Below the pieces are notes generated by a model that was not told the DNA's origin, did no database searches, and saw only the letters and a list, made by a program, of their open reading frames with translations. Source: Bacillaceae bacterium JMAK1 (lineage in GTDB: Bacteria; Bacillota; Bacilli; Bacillales; Marinococcaceae). From it: DNA of 64,000 nucleotides. How positions within the stretch are numbered: position 1 is the stretch's first letter; every line of letters begins with the position of its first letter. Both the position numbers and the translations under genes were made by a program. The DNA lies in assembly GCA_012970285.1 (NCBI GenBank), contig JIBW01000011.1, positions 62,001 to 126,000 of the forward strand, written 5' to 3'. Shown here piece by piece: positions 24,290 through 32,918 of this stretch.

Positions 24290-26656
24290 CTAAGAACCTA
24301 TGGATGAGAGAACTTGATGTGGTTCATTCAAAAATTGCAGCTCTTTTCGAATGTGTCGGCCAAGGATACCAGACAGTAGATCTTGGCGTTGGTAATACAT
24401 CGGATACAGTAAGTCTCCGGGTAGATCGTCAATCGTATTTGTTAGTGTAAACGGCAGCATTTCCTCAAATTGTTCCCGATCGATGCTCTTCGACCAGCGA
24501 TTCCCGATAAAGGAGATGTGTTGGAATTGTTTCTGCAGCAGTAAGAGATCTTTATATGCGTCTTCGGATCGGTACACCTGGGTAGGATTCGGATCAACCA
24601 GGACAATGACACGATCCACGTACTCTAACAATTTCTTCATCTCCGGTTGCGTATACGTTGATCCTAAATCGATGATCGTCACGTCTCTTGTGCCATGTAA
24701 GATGAGGTCATGGTTCAATTCAGCCGTCCATTTGTCGGCTAACGATGTTTGATGCAAGACCGGGTGTTTTACATTCCAATGGATGTTTTGGTAAATGGGT
24801 AGCTTGCCGGCAATGCCGTAATCATTTAACAGTTGGTTAAATGTCGAGTGAAACGGTTCATGGCCATCCGTTAGGTGATGATATAAGCCAAAGGCATGAG
24901 CCAAATACGGGTGAGCATAAGGAGACTCAATGAGTTTAACGGTTGAACCTTGATCCGCAAACATACGCGCAGCTGCGTACGAAATTAAGGAGCTTCCACT
25001 TTGAGGCGTAACCCCAATCACAGCGATTACCTGGTTCTTCACCGGAGCCGTTTGTTTCTTATCACCGAACGAAAGAATTGGAAGCAAGCGACGGCGAAAG
25101 CCTTTCGAATCATCACTGGTATGAGTTTCTTCCCCTGAAGCAACGTCTTCGATTATTGATTTACGTTGTTCCTTGCCTTGATCTTTCGTTTCCTCTCGTT
25201 CTTTCGCTTCTTGTTCAAGGCGTTGCTTTTTCTCTAAACGTTTCTGTTCCTTTGCTTGAGCCTCAGCTTCTTCTCGTTCTTTCGCTTCTTGTTCAAGGCG
25301 CTGTTGCTCCTCTAATCGCTTCTGCTCATCAGCACGAGCTTTCGCTTCTTCTTGTTCTTTCTTCTCTTGTTCGAGGCGCTGTTGCTTTTCTAGGCGTTTC
25401 TGTTCCTCTGCTTCAGCTTCCTCTCGCTCTTTCGCCTCTCGTTCAAGCAGTTGCTGCTCTTCTAGGCGCTCCTGTTCTTTTGCTTGAGCCTCAGCTTTCT
25501 TTCGCTCTTTCGCTTCTTGCTCAAGGCGTTGTTTCTCCGCTATGCGTTTTTGTTCTTCAGCCTGAGCTTTGGCTTCTTCTCGTTCTTTCGCTTCTTGTTC
25601 GAGTTGTTGTTGCTCTTTTAATCGTTTCTGTTCCTTCGCCCGTGCGTCAGCTTCTTCACGTTCTTTCTTCTCTTGCTCAATGCGCCGTTGTTTTTCTAGA
25701 CGTTCTTGTTCTTTTACTTGAGCTTGTGCTTCCTCTCGTTCTTTCGCTTCTCGTTCAAGTCGCTGCTGTTCCTCTAATCGTTTCTGCTCTTCAGCCCGAG
25801 CTTTGGCTTCTTCTTTCACTTTCTTCTCTTGCTCAAGGAGTTGCTTCTCTTTTTCTTTTTCCTCAAGAACGGCGAGCTTCTGTTGTTCTTTCTCCTGGCG
25901 TTTTTGTTCCTTCAACGCTCGTTTCTCTTCAAGAGCCATTTGTTTGGCTTGTGCCTTTTCTTGTTTTTGCTGTTCAGCTTCGAGTCGTTTTTGTTCCTTT
26001 ACCGACGCTTTCTCTTCCGCAGCCTTTGGATCAGGCTTCCACCACTTTGACGTCGGGGACGGTTCGAGGTTCAACAGCTCCTGATCGGATAACGCTTCTT
26101 TCTTCTTAAAGAGACGACTTCGTTTCGTTGGCTTAGGGTAATCCTTTTCATCAATATCAAGATCGACTTCGTTATCAGGAATGGGTTGATTCCCTTTCAC
26201 TTTGTAATCCCCAAAGAGGCGTTGCGCTTCTTTAAGGGTTCGTTTACGACTGAGCCAGTCATCCATCAACGGCAGGGAGATGTTTTGCGAGAAATGGATG
26301 TCTGTAATCCCAAGGGCCGCAATCTTTGTTAGTAAGGTATGATCAACCATCTCTTGATCCGTGAAAATCAAAACCATTCGCATCGTTTCACGATGGATCT
26401 TTGAATCTCGAATGTAGGTATAAAGCGCTTCGCTGTAATTAAAGCGATCGAACTGATTATAGATACTGCTAATCGCAGAAGTATGAATAAATGCAATGTC
26501 CGCTTGGGCTTCGTCATCAATGGATGTGGCCCACGTCGTGAAGTCATCCAACGTCGCATCTTGTTGAACAACGGTATAGCCTAGGCCTTCAATGCCTTTC
26601 GTGACTTCATTTAAAAATTGACTTGGAAAAACGACATGTACAGTAGGTTTGCTCAT
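24290..26656 (-). CDS. TadZ/CpaE-like protein with long coiled-coil repeat insertion
   Basis: 788 residues. N-terminal receiver-like domain (1-160: VHVVFPSQFLNEV, then DIAFIHTSAIS), a basic linker (RSRLFKKKE), a charged coiled coil (about 205-505) including eight tandem 26-residue repeats (KEQKRLEEQQRLEQEAKERE core), and a C-terminal ParA/MinD-like domain (about 540-788: VIAVIGVTPQSGSS, VTIIDLGSTYTQPE, DRVIVLVDPNPTQV). The P-loop lacks Lys. Domain order receiver-ATPase is that of CpaE/TadZ; the coiled coil is inserted between. It may act as a long spacer or scaffold that positions the pilus/T4SS complex. ATG follows AAAGGAGC. Confidence 0.7.
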   Translation of the reverse strand: MSKPTVHVVFPSQFLNEVTKGIEGLGYTVVQQDATLDDFTTWATSIDDEAQADIAFIHTSAISSIYNQFDRFNYSEALYTYIRDSKIHRETMRMVLIFTDQEMVDHTLLTKIAALGITDIHFSQNISLPLMDDWLSRKRTLKEAQRLFGDYKVKGNQPIPDNEVDLDIDEKDYPKPTKRSRLFKKKEALSDQELLNLEPSPTSKWWKPDPKAAEEKASVKEQKRLEAEQQKQEKAQAKQMALEEKRALKEQKRQEKEQQKLAVLEEKEKEKQLLEQEKKVKEEAKARAEEQKRLEEQQRLEREAKEREEAQAQVKEQERLEKQRRIEQEKKEREEADARAKEQKRLKEQQQLEQEAKEREEAKAQAEEQKRIAEKQRLEQEAKERKKAEAQAKEQERLEEQQLLEREAKEREEAEAEEQKRLEKQQRLEQEKKEQEEAKARADEQKRLEEQQRLEQEAKEREEAEAQAKEQKRLEKKQRLEQEAKEREETKDQGKEQRKSIIEDVASGEETHTSDDSKGFRRRLLPILSFGDKKQTAPVKNQVIAVIGVTPQSGSSLISYAAARMFADQGSTVKLIESPYAHPYLAHAFGLYHHLTDGHEPFHSTFNQLLNDYGIAGKLPIYQNIHWNVKHPVLHQTSLADKWTAELNHDLILHGTRDVTIIDLGSTYTQPEMKKLLEYVDRVIVLVDPNPTQVYRSEDAYKDLLLLQKQFQHISFIGNRWSKSIDREQFEEMLPFTLTNTIDDLPGDLLYPMYYQRQDLLSGILGRHIRKELQFLNEPHQVLSSIGS
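25175..25792 (-). repeat. eight tandem 78-bp repeats inside the TadZ-fusion gene
   Basis: 618 bp encoding seven 26-residue units and one 24-residue unit. The copies differ at many positions, so they are old or under selection rather than freshly duplicated. They also create a long spurious open frame on the plus strand. Confidence 0.8.
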
Positions 26657-26693
26657 GGTATGCTCCTTTCAACGAATCATTGATTGAATATAA

Positions 26694-26719
26694 ATAAAGA
26701 GGTAGCCTAGCTACCCCTT
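26694..26719 (-). terminator. terminator after the 102-aa membrane gene
   Basis: Minus-strand GGTAGC-TAG-GCTACC followed by TCTTTATTTATA; the U-tract is imperfect. Confidence 0.5.
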
Positions 26720-26726
26720 CATAAAG

Positions 26727-27035
26727 CTAGAACATGTTTAGAACCGTCTCGACAACGGTTTCTGTAAATCGGTAGATAAAGAAAATAATCGCTTCATGGT
26801 ACTGAATCAAAACAAACGACATAATGCCGCCAAGAAGCATCGCGCCTCCGGTCTTACGAAAGAAAATCCATACAAGCCCACCTAGGATCACGGAAATAAT
26901 GAGTAAGTACCAACTAATGCTTTGCATGGCATTCACAAAGTCCACCATCGTTAAGTTTGATCCGGCTTGCATGGCTCGGGTATCCAATCCTCGGTCGGTC
27001 ACTAAACCGAGCGATTGGTGAAGTAATAGGCTCAT
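26727..27035 (-). CDS. small two-helix membrane protein, VirB2-like
   Basis: 102 residues with hydrophobic helices at about 40-60 and 64-88 after an amphipathic N-terminus. Its ATG overlaps the previous stop by one base (TAATG). Size and topology match VirB2/TrbC-type T4SS pilins or small holin-like partners. It is the last gene of the transfer transcript before a terminator. Assignment by topology and position only. Confidence 0.45.
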   Translation of the reverse strand: MSLLLHQSLGLVTDRGLDTRAMQAGSNLTMVDFVNAMQSISWYLLIISVILGGLVWIFFRKTGGAMLLGGIMSFVLIQYHEAIIFFIYRFTETVVETVLNMF

Positions 27036-28129
27036 TATTCGTCCTCCTGAATGCAGAGGTTCGATTCGACTAACGCGGCTTGTTTTTCGTCGTCAAAGCC
27101 CGCCTGGTTAAAATAGTCATCCAGAGAATCGAACGGCTGATTAAATGCAATAAATTCAATGTCCTCGTCCGTGAGATCGGGGATGTTTTCAAAGTAAGCA
27201 AAACGTGTGGTGTTTACCGGGATGCAGGGTTCAGGGGACTCTTCAATGGGTGTGACCGAATGCCCCACCTCTTCGTCCTCATGAGGATGCGTATGCCCGT
27301 GTCCATGATCGTCATGGACGCTTGCGTCGGCTTCAGAACCAAGCGTTAACCGCCACCCTTCATCACTGGTGCTATACATGTGGTGAAACTCCTCTTGCCA
27401 AGGCGTCGGGGCATCGTCACTTAAATGGATGACATAGAGCGGATTCACCGCTTGGTAGAACGGATACGCCTCTTCTTTCGATTCAGAATGAATATGGAGG
27501 GTAAAGGCATCTACGTCGTCTCCGTACGTCTCCAGAAGGCGTTCTTCCCAGGCTTCTTCTTGTGTGGAGTAGAACATGTAGGCTTCACCACCTCCTAGGA
27601 CACGTAAGATGAGGTCGTCTCGTTGATCCAAGACTTGGATTTGAAAGTTCCCGACATCAACTTTTGGTACGTCTTCTCTGGTCTCATGAAGCTCACGGTT
27701 CACCATCTGTTCAAGGTCTGGCAACAGCTCTTCATGTGACGATAAGACGTTCACATAGGGATTGGTATGAAGATACTCGTTCACATCGTCAAAGCCGTGG
27801 GCGTCTTCATGGGTCAGCACCAACCAATCCAATTCCAAATGCCCTTCATTGAGTATATGTTCCTCCATTGCTTCCATCTGTCCCCCTGGATTAATCAGGA
27901 TGCTATGCTTCCGATCGGTAAACAACACCGCTTCGCCTACGTAATAGACCTGTTGATCACCCCCCTTCTTGGCCGTCTGTAGCTCATAAGGATCATCGTT
28001 CGAGCTTTCGTCTCCAAGTACACTCGCAACCGTAAAGGGAGAACTACTCGACCGCTTCCCCTCTTCAGAACAACCACTCGATACTAGGAAGAGTAAACTT
28101 GCCACTATTCCTGCCATTTGTTTTTTCAA
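27035..28129 (-). CDS. lipoprotein with degenerate metallo-beta-lactamase fold
   Basis: 364 residues. Lipobox VSSGC (Cys20). The domain YYVGEAVLFTDRKHSILINPGG then LDWLVLTHEDAHGFDDV resembles the ComEC/MBL nuclease-like fold, but the metal motif reads THEDAHG rather than HxHxDH, so catalysis is doubtful. A His-rich stretch (HDDHGHGHTHPHEDEE) may bind metal. The C-terminus (NTTRFAYFENIPDLTDEDIEF...) resembles a ComEA-type helix-hairpin-helix. Surface DNA or metal binding at the transfer channel is an inference. Confidence 0.6.
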   Translation of the reverse strand: MKKQMAGIVASLLFLVSSGCSEEGKRSSSSPFTVASVLGDESSNDDPYELQTAKKGGDQQVYYVGEAVLFTDRKHSILINPGGQMEAMEEHILNEGHLELDWLVLTHEDAHGFDDVNEYLHTNPYVNVLSSHEELLPDLEQMVNRELHETREDVPKVDVGNFQIQVLDQRDDLILRVLGGGEAYMFYSTQEEAWEERLLETYGDDVDAFTLHIHSESKEEAYPFYQAVNPLYVIHLSDDAPTPWQEEFHHMYSTSDEGWRLTLGSEADASVHDDHGHGHTHPHEDEEVGHSVTPIEESPEPCIPVNTTRFAYFENIPDLTDEDIEFIAFNQPFDSLDDYFNQAGFDDEKQAALVESNLCIQEDE

Positions 28130-28150
28130 CTGACTATCTCCTTTCCGTCA

Positions 28151-29515
28151 CTATCGATAAGCTCCACAGTTACTCCCTGTAATGGCTAAATGCATCGTGT
28201 CCCAGTACCGAAGCGGATCTTGTCTTGCCCCGTTAATGTAGATGTCTAGATGCAAGTGAATGCCGGTGCTACTCCCGGTTGTTCCCATGATGCCAATAAA
28301 TTGTCCTCGCGTGATGGAATCCCCAACGCTTACGGCAGGGCTACTCGCAAAATGAAGATACCGTGAATCAAAGGTATCGTGTTGAATGCGAACGTAATTG
28401 CCCATCACACTATGGTAGCCACTTTGTGTGACAACGCCGGATTCAATTGCGTGAACGCGGACACCCGTTTGCCCAGGTGTTGGTGCGCCCACATCTAATC
28501 CTTCGTGATACGTTGATCCGGTACTGACATTGCGATAACCAAAACAACTGGTGACGCGATTCGATGTCGGTACAGGCCAGAACCAGTTTTCCGAGCCTTC
28601 AATCTCGGAAACCACGTCGGGATCATAAATGTCCGTTCCTGGACCTTCTGGGACGTAGTAGTCTTCAAACATCTCGAGTAACTCCAACACCCATGTCACG
28701 TCGAGATCTAAGTACACCCCATTGTTTTCAAGCACATCGAAAAACGGTTTCATGTAGTCCTCTTCGTCCGGACCTTCCACATTCACTTGTTCTTCAGATA
28801 AGATTCGTTCGTTTCGACGATTACTCGACCCGGAGTTAACAGTCTGTACGGTGGACTCATAGAAGTGATGATAGCGCCCTTCGTAGGTTTCTGCTGAACT
28901 GAGGAGTTTCCGTTCTTCACGTTTTTCTCTGGGTTCCCAGGAACACGTTTCAACGGACTCGCCATCGACCGTTTGTGTCCGGCACACCCGCTGTTCCCAC
29001 CGGTGAACAACTTCGCTTGTGCGCCAACTAAACTTCGGACGGAGCTGTTCGAAGGTAATGTCAGGACGGGGAGTGATCAAAGAACCGAGTTCTAAGGTTA
29101 AATCCCCGCCACCTTCAAAATAATCCGACCAGTCAAAATCATCATCGGCTAAGGCATCATCCAAGGGAACTTCCTCAATCAACCCTTGGTCAATCGCTTG
29201 GGCATAGGCCATTTGAATGGCTGCGCCACTCCGGAGCACGTTAAACGCATAGGGCCTTGCATTCGGATACGAACAACTGTTGCACTCGTAACGTGTAATC
29301 GCTAACCCTGGGTTGCTTTGATAACCAACGGAATTTAAATAATTAGCGGCTGCCGCCACCGCGTCGAGTTCATTATCAATGTCCGCAAATCCTTTGCCTT
29401 GAGCATCAATGCCTGCACCTCGATAGGTCGCAATGTTATTCAAACTAAATAAGGCACTGTCGTTCAACGACGAACAGTTAGGAGCTGTCCATCCTACCCA
29501 TGTACACGGCATAAA
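28151..29515 (-). CDS. VirB1-like cell-wall hydrolase, 3' exon (M23 peptidase part)
   Basis: 454 codons downstream of the group II intron, beginning FMPCTWVGW, which continues the lytic transglycosylase motif GPMQ-FMP-TW of exon 1. The rest of the transglycosylase domain runs to about residue 110 (GLAITRYECNSCSYPNA). The C-terminal 150 residues are an M23 (LytM) endopeptidase: HEGLD metal motif, YVRIQH, GIHLHLDIY and VSVGDSITRGQFIGIMG. Spliced length is 730 residues (276+454). Dual transglycosylase/endopeptidase enzymes open the wall for Gram-positive T4SS. An internal ATG at 29512 exists but has no ribosome site. Eight Cys suggest disulfides. Confidence 0.85.
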   Translation of the reverse strand, partial: FMPCTWVGWTAPNCSSLNDSALFSLNNIATYRGAGIDAQGKGFADIDNELDAVAAAANYLNSVGYQSNPGLAITRYECNSCSYPNARPYAFNVLRSGAAIQMAYAQAIDQGLIEEVPLDDALADDDFDWSDYFEGGGDLTLELGSLITPRPDITFEQLRPKFSWRTSEVVHRWEQRVCRTQTVDGESVETCSWEPREKREERKLLSSAETYEGRYHHFYESTVQTVNSGSSNRRNERILSEEQVNVEGPDEEDYMKPFFDVLENNGVYLDLDVTWVLELLEMFEDYYVPEGPGTDIYDPDVVSEIEGSENWFWPVPTSNRVTSCFGYRNVSTGSTYHEGLDVGAPTPGQTGVRVHAIESGVVTQSGYHSVMGNYVRIQHDTFDSRYLHFASSPAVSVGDSITRGQFIGIMGTTGSSTGIHLHLDIYINGARQDPLRYWDTMHLAITGSNCGAYR

Positions 29516-29576
29516 GTGGGGTAAGCATCCAGCGCCTTTTCATGTCACCATGTTAGGTTTCCAAATGCTTCCCCCC

Positions 29577-29610
29577 GAACCGTACGTACACCTCTCGATG
29601 TATACGGCTC
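29577..29610 (-). ncRNA. group II intron domain V
   Basis: 34-nt hairpin beginning GAGCCGTATACATCGAGAG and ending GTACGGTTC, matching the catalytic domain V consensus (AGC triad in the 5' strand). Confidence 0.9.
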
Positions 29611-29618
29611 TCCGTCTA

Positions 29619-31442
29619 TCAATCTAGCTTTCCAGTGTGTAAATTGAGATGACATTCTTTGCATAACGCTAGCGTTTTTCGCTTACGTTCGATCATTCGC
29701 TTCTCCCATCTCTTTTTACCTTTAAGATCTTTGAGCTTCTTAACATGGTGAATTTCAATATTCGTAGTTTCTTTCGAACACCATTCACATTGATTTGCTC
29801 GCAATCTTTTAATTAAACCCGATTTGTTGTAAATCAGTTCGTTAGTTGCTGGAACTGAATCAACATGATTATCTACAGAAACTGAACTCTGCTTCTTGAA
29901 ACCTTTATTGTAGAGATAAGAAATCTTTAATCCGTCAGATGTAGAATATTTCACACCGAACTGTCCTGAGATTTTGTATTTAGAAAGGATCTTTTTCACA
30001 CTAAGCTTGTACTTACTAGCAAAGGTTTTGTACATGCTGTATTCCATCATGTGTTTAAAGCCATCCAGCGTATACACATTATTTGCTAGCTTGTAGTAGT
30101 TGTAGAATCCTCTTATTTCAGCGTTATACGTCGCTAAAATTTCTAAATCATCATTTGGAAGTAGGTAAGAACGATGCGTTGATTTCCATTTATGAGTGAT
30201 TGGATCGATTTCCATAGCTTTATATTCAATCAGTTTATTCCGCCAGACTTCATGAGGCATTAACAGATCACACTTTAGTGATAGTGAACGCTGATTATAC
30301 TGTGACCCCACTGGTTTAGAACTTGATTGACTCCTTGAAACTGTTACATCGTAACCTAGAAACCTCGCCCGCTTTTTGGAGTTTGTCACAAGTGTTTTTT
30401 CTTGAGATAGCTCAATGGAAAGAGTCTCATTTAAAAAGCGAGTTATGTCTTCTTTTACTTTGTAACAGTCCTCTTTGCTGCCGGTAATCCCAATTAAGAA
30501 GTCGTCAGCATAGCGCACATATTGAATTCTTCGATAACCATCATCCATCGGATCTTTATACGGTATTTCCATCATGTGTTTACGAAGTTCTTGAACTTCT
30601 TTATAGGCAGTCTGTTTTTCTTCAGGTGTCATTACATTCCATGAATACCGATACTTTTTTCTTCTTCTAGAGAGTTTAGCTTCCCGATTACGATATTCTC
30701 GACTTCTTTTACGGTTTTTTCCTTTATCAAATATCTTTTTGTAGTTATGCATAAAGGTATCTAACTCATGAAGATAGATGTTTGAAAGTATCGGGCTTAT
30801 AATGCCACCTTGTGGAGTGCCACTAAATGTTTTGTAGAACTTCCACTCTTCTAGATAGCCTGCCTTTAAGAACTTCCATATAAGGTGAAGGAAATATTCG
30901 TCAGCAATTTTCTTTCTCAGTAGCTGTACCAGGGTTTGATGGTCAATATTGTCAAAGAATCCCTTTATGTCGCCTTCAACAAACCAACGAGAGCCAGTAA
31001 ACGTGTATTTAATTTGATCCAGAGCTGTGTGACAGCTCTTTTTTGGTCGGAATCCATGTGAAGATTCCGAGAAAGTACCCTCGTATATGCTTTCTAAGAT
31101 CATCCGTACAACTTCTTGTACGAGTTTATCTTCAAAAGATGGGATACCAAGTGGACGTTTACTGCCGTTCTTCTTTGGGATAAACACTCTCTTAGATGGT
31201 TTAGGTTGATAGCTATAGTCTTTTAACTTATCAATTAACCGTTCGATACGTTCCATACTCATACCATCAATGGTTTGTCCATCCGAACCTTGAGTCATAT
31301 TTCCTTGATTGGCATAAGTTTTTGCGTATGCTATAAGGAAAAACTCAGGATTATAAAGATTTCTGTAAAGTTTCTTAAAACGATAACCTTCTCGGGTTGT
31401 TTGGTTGGCTAGAGTGTCTAACACAATCGCAGGATTTCTCAT
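29619..31442 (-). CDS. ltrA: group II intron reverse transcriptase/maturase with HNH domain
   Basis: 607 residues. RT domain with GDIKGFFDNIDH (157-168), GTPQGGIISPILSN (208-221) and the active-site YADD (311-314). The maturase/X domain follows (ATYNAEIRGFYNYY, about 437-450). C-terminal HNH endonuclease: CEWC (552-555), IHHVKK (564-569) and LCKECHLNLH (593-602). All catalytic residues are present, so it may be active for splicing and retrohoming. Located in domain IV. Confidence 0.95.
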   Translation of the reverse strand: MRNPAIVLDTLANQTTREGYRFKKLYRNLYNPEFFLIAYAKTYANQGNMTQGSDGQTIDGMSMERIERLIDKLKDYSYQPKPSKRVFIPKKNGSKRPLGIPSFEDKLVQEVVRMILESIYEGTFSESSHGFRPKKSCHTALDQIKYTFTGSRWFVEGDIKGFFDNIDHQTLVQLLRKKIADEYFLHLIWKFLKAGYLEEWKFYKTFSGTPQGGIISPILSNIYLHELDTFMHNYKKIFDKGKNRKRSREYRNREAKLSRRRKKYRYSWNVMTPEEKQTAYKEVQELRKHMMEIPYKDPMDDGYRRIQYVRYADDFLIGITGSKEDCYKVKEDITRFLNETLSIELSQEKTLVTNSKKRARFLGYDVTVSRSQSSSKPVGSQYNQRSLSLKCDLLMPHEVWRNKLIEYKAMEIDPITHKWKSTHRSYLLPNDDLEILATYNAEIRGFYNYYKLANNVYTLDGFKHMMEYSMYKTFASKYKLSVKKILSKYKISGQFGVKYSTSDGLKISYLYNKGFKKQSSVSVDNHVDSVPATNELIYNKSGLIKRLRANQCEWCSKETTNIEIHHVKKLKDLKGKKRWEKRMIERKRKTLALCKECHLNLHTGKLD

Positions 31443-32032
31443 AGAGCCTCACGCTCCCTTCCATTTTGAGTTAGACTTGATAAACTGTTCCCCTTCGCCA
31501 TGTGATGAGCTTTCCCCATCTCGGACTACTACGGGAACTCCGTTACCTTATTGGATATTCAGACTCAGTGTCATAGCTTAAATAAGCATTCCAACTTAGG
31601 TAATCACCATTTAGCACAGCTAAGAACTAGCGCGTTGTAATGTCGGATGTGACGTTCGCTCGTTTCTTCTGATTGAAGATAGTCAGCATTAGATCACCAC
31701 ACATCTTGGTATGCAATTAACCAGATGTGATTGAAGCTTTATCTACAATTACTAAAGCTTCTTTCGCTGTATAACGTTAGTAGCTACCTTCCGTTATAGG
31801 TGGACCCTAAACCCCTTTGAGCTGTCATTCAGGCAGTATAGCTTTCATCCTTATTTACATCGTTTCATCTTGCCATTCAGTCGTATTGGGATAACTCAAT
31901 AACTTATGACTTTACCAGCATGCTACACTCCCCACTTGGTTTCCCTTATGGATAAGCTGGTTGATGACAGGGCCTTGTGATCTACCCTGATCCTTGCTAC
32001 GGGATATTTCTTAGTTGACCTTATGGTCGCAC

Positions 32033-32860
32033 CTGCATCGGTCCGCGGGCGCCAACGTAAGACCTTGGGCTACGCCCATCACTGGTAGATCGAATCCAAT
32101 AATTGGTCTCTTCATAATGGATCGCCGCAAGGTGTTCCCAGGCTACGCCGTACCGGGCCGCATTGACTTGGTACACCGGAATCATTTCAAGCAAGGGGAA
32201 TAAATTTACGCCACGGCTTCCCCCTCGTCGATCAATTTCCAAATGAGGACGATCCCTTCCCTCCCCAATGACGACAACAAGGTCTCCGGTATCAAAGCCA
32301 AGGCTTTCATCGTGAATAAATGGATCGGCACGGACGCGGTCTACCGCTGCTAACACAGGCCATGGCAAGGCATAAGGGAGGGCCTGTTGCCGTTGATCCT
32401 CGTCTAGCCCTTCGTCCCATTTTTCTGCGATCGTTTCATACTCATCGTAAATACCTTCATAATCGTAGTTTTCACCTTCATGCGTGTCCTGATCGACCAT
32501 CGATGTCCCAAAGAAGGTGGTAATGACTTCTTCTGCACTCACGTTTAACGCATCGGCGTCCTCTACGGCCATCCGAGGCAACGCATAAACGAGGGCATAG
32601 ACCGCAAACGCAAGAAGCAAGAAAGTAAGCAGCGTTAGCCACACGGGTGCTGTCCATAACGCTACCTTGGCGAGTACGGCTTTTAAAAAGACACCAGTCG
32701 CAATCAATCCTTTCTTGAATAAGAACAGTAGCGCTTGCCTTCCAAGCTTTGACATCACCCGCCCCGCTTGCTTTGCGGCAAATTGCGTGCCGACCTTCGC
32801 AATGCGGTTGATCTGTCTCAAGAGCGGATCTTGATTTTGTTGGTTGTTTTGATGGCTCAA
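32033..32860 (-). CDS. VirB1-like cell-wall hydrolase, 5' exon
   Basis: 276 codons. The TTG start (LSHQNNQQ) is chosen because AAAGGAGGAGG lies six bases upstream; the GTG 18 bases earlier would place that site inside the protein. A basic N-terminus, one or two membrane helices (about 45-95), an acidic spacer, then the lytic transglycosylase domain with HLAAIHYEETNYW (catalytic Glu) and GARGPMQ, where the intron interrupts. Membrane-anchored hydrolase of the T4SS. Confidence 0.8.
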
Positions 32861-32880
32861 GCGCCTCCTCCTTTCCACGC

Positions 32881-32911
32881 AAAAAAGAAGCCCACTACTA
32901 TGCTAGGCTTC
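32881..32911 (-). terminator. terminator between VirB6-like and VirB1-like genes
   Basis: Minus-strand GAAGCC-13 nt-GGCTTC followed by TTTTTT; the U-tract ends 20 bp before the TTG start of the hydrolase gene. Confidence 0.75.
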
Positions 32912-32918
32912 CTTCTAA

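Larger units (their letters stand above)
29516..32032 (-). mobile_element. group II intron (2517 bp)
   Basis: 5' end GTGCGACC (32032 downward), the GTGYG consensus; 3' end CCCAC (AY). It encodes a reverse transcriptase/maturase (29619-31442), carries a classic domain V (29577-29610) and a domain VI before the 3' end. It sits between CAG (Gln) and TTT (Phe) in the coding strand of a wall-hydrolase gene; exact removal restores the frame and the conserved GPMQ-FMP motif. The intron is in the same orientation as the host gene, as needed for splicing. Confidence 0.95.

Noticed and set aside
25175-25792. Regular tandem repeats that might be taken for a CRISPR array
   Set aside because: Units are 78 bp, contiguous, without spacers, and encode a heptad-like protein repeat.
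25078-26109. 343-codon open frame on the plus strand
   Set aside because: It is the antisense of the 78-bp repeats in the TadZ-fusion gene; composition is a Leu/Val/Ser artefact and no ribosome site exists.
29516-29518. Treating the M23 part as an independent gene starting at ATG 29512
   Set aside because: No ribosome site before that ATG (it is intron sequence), and the upstream Phe plus exon 1 restore a conserved motif.
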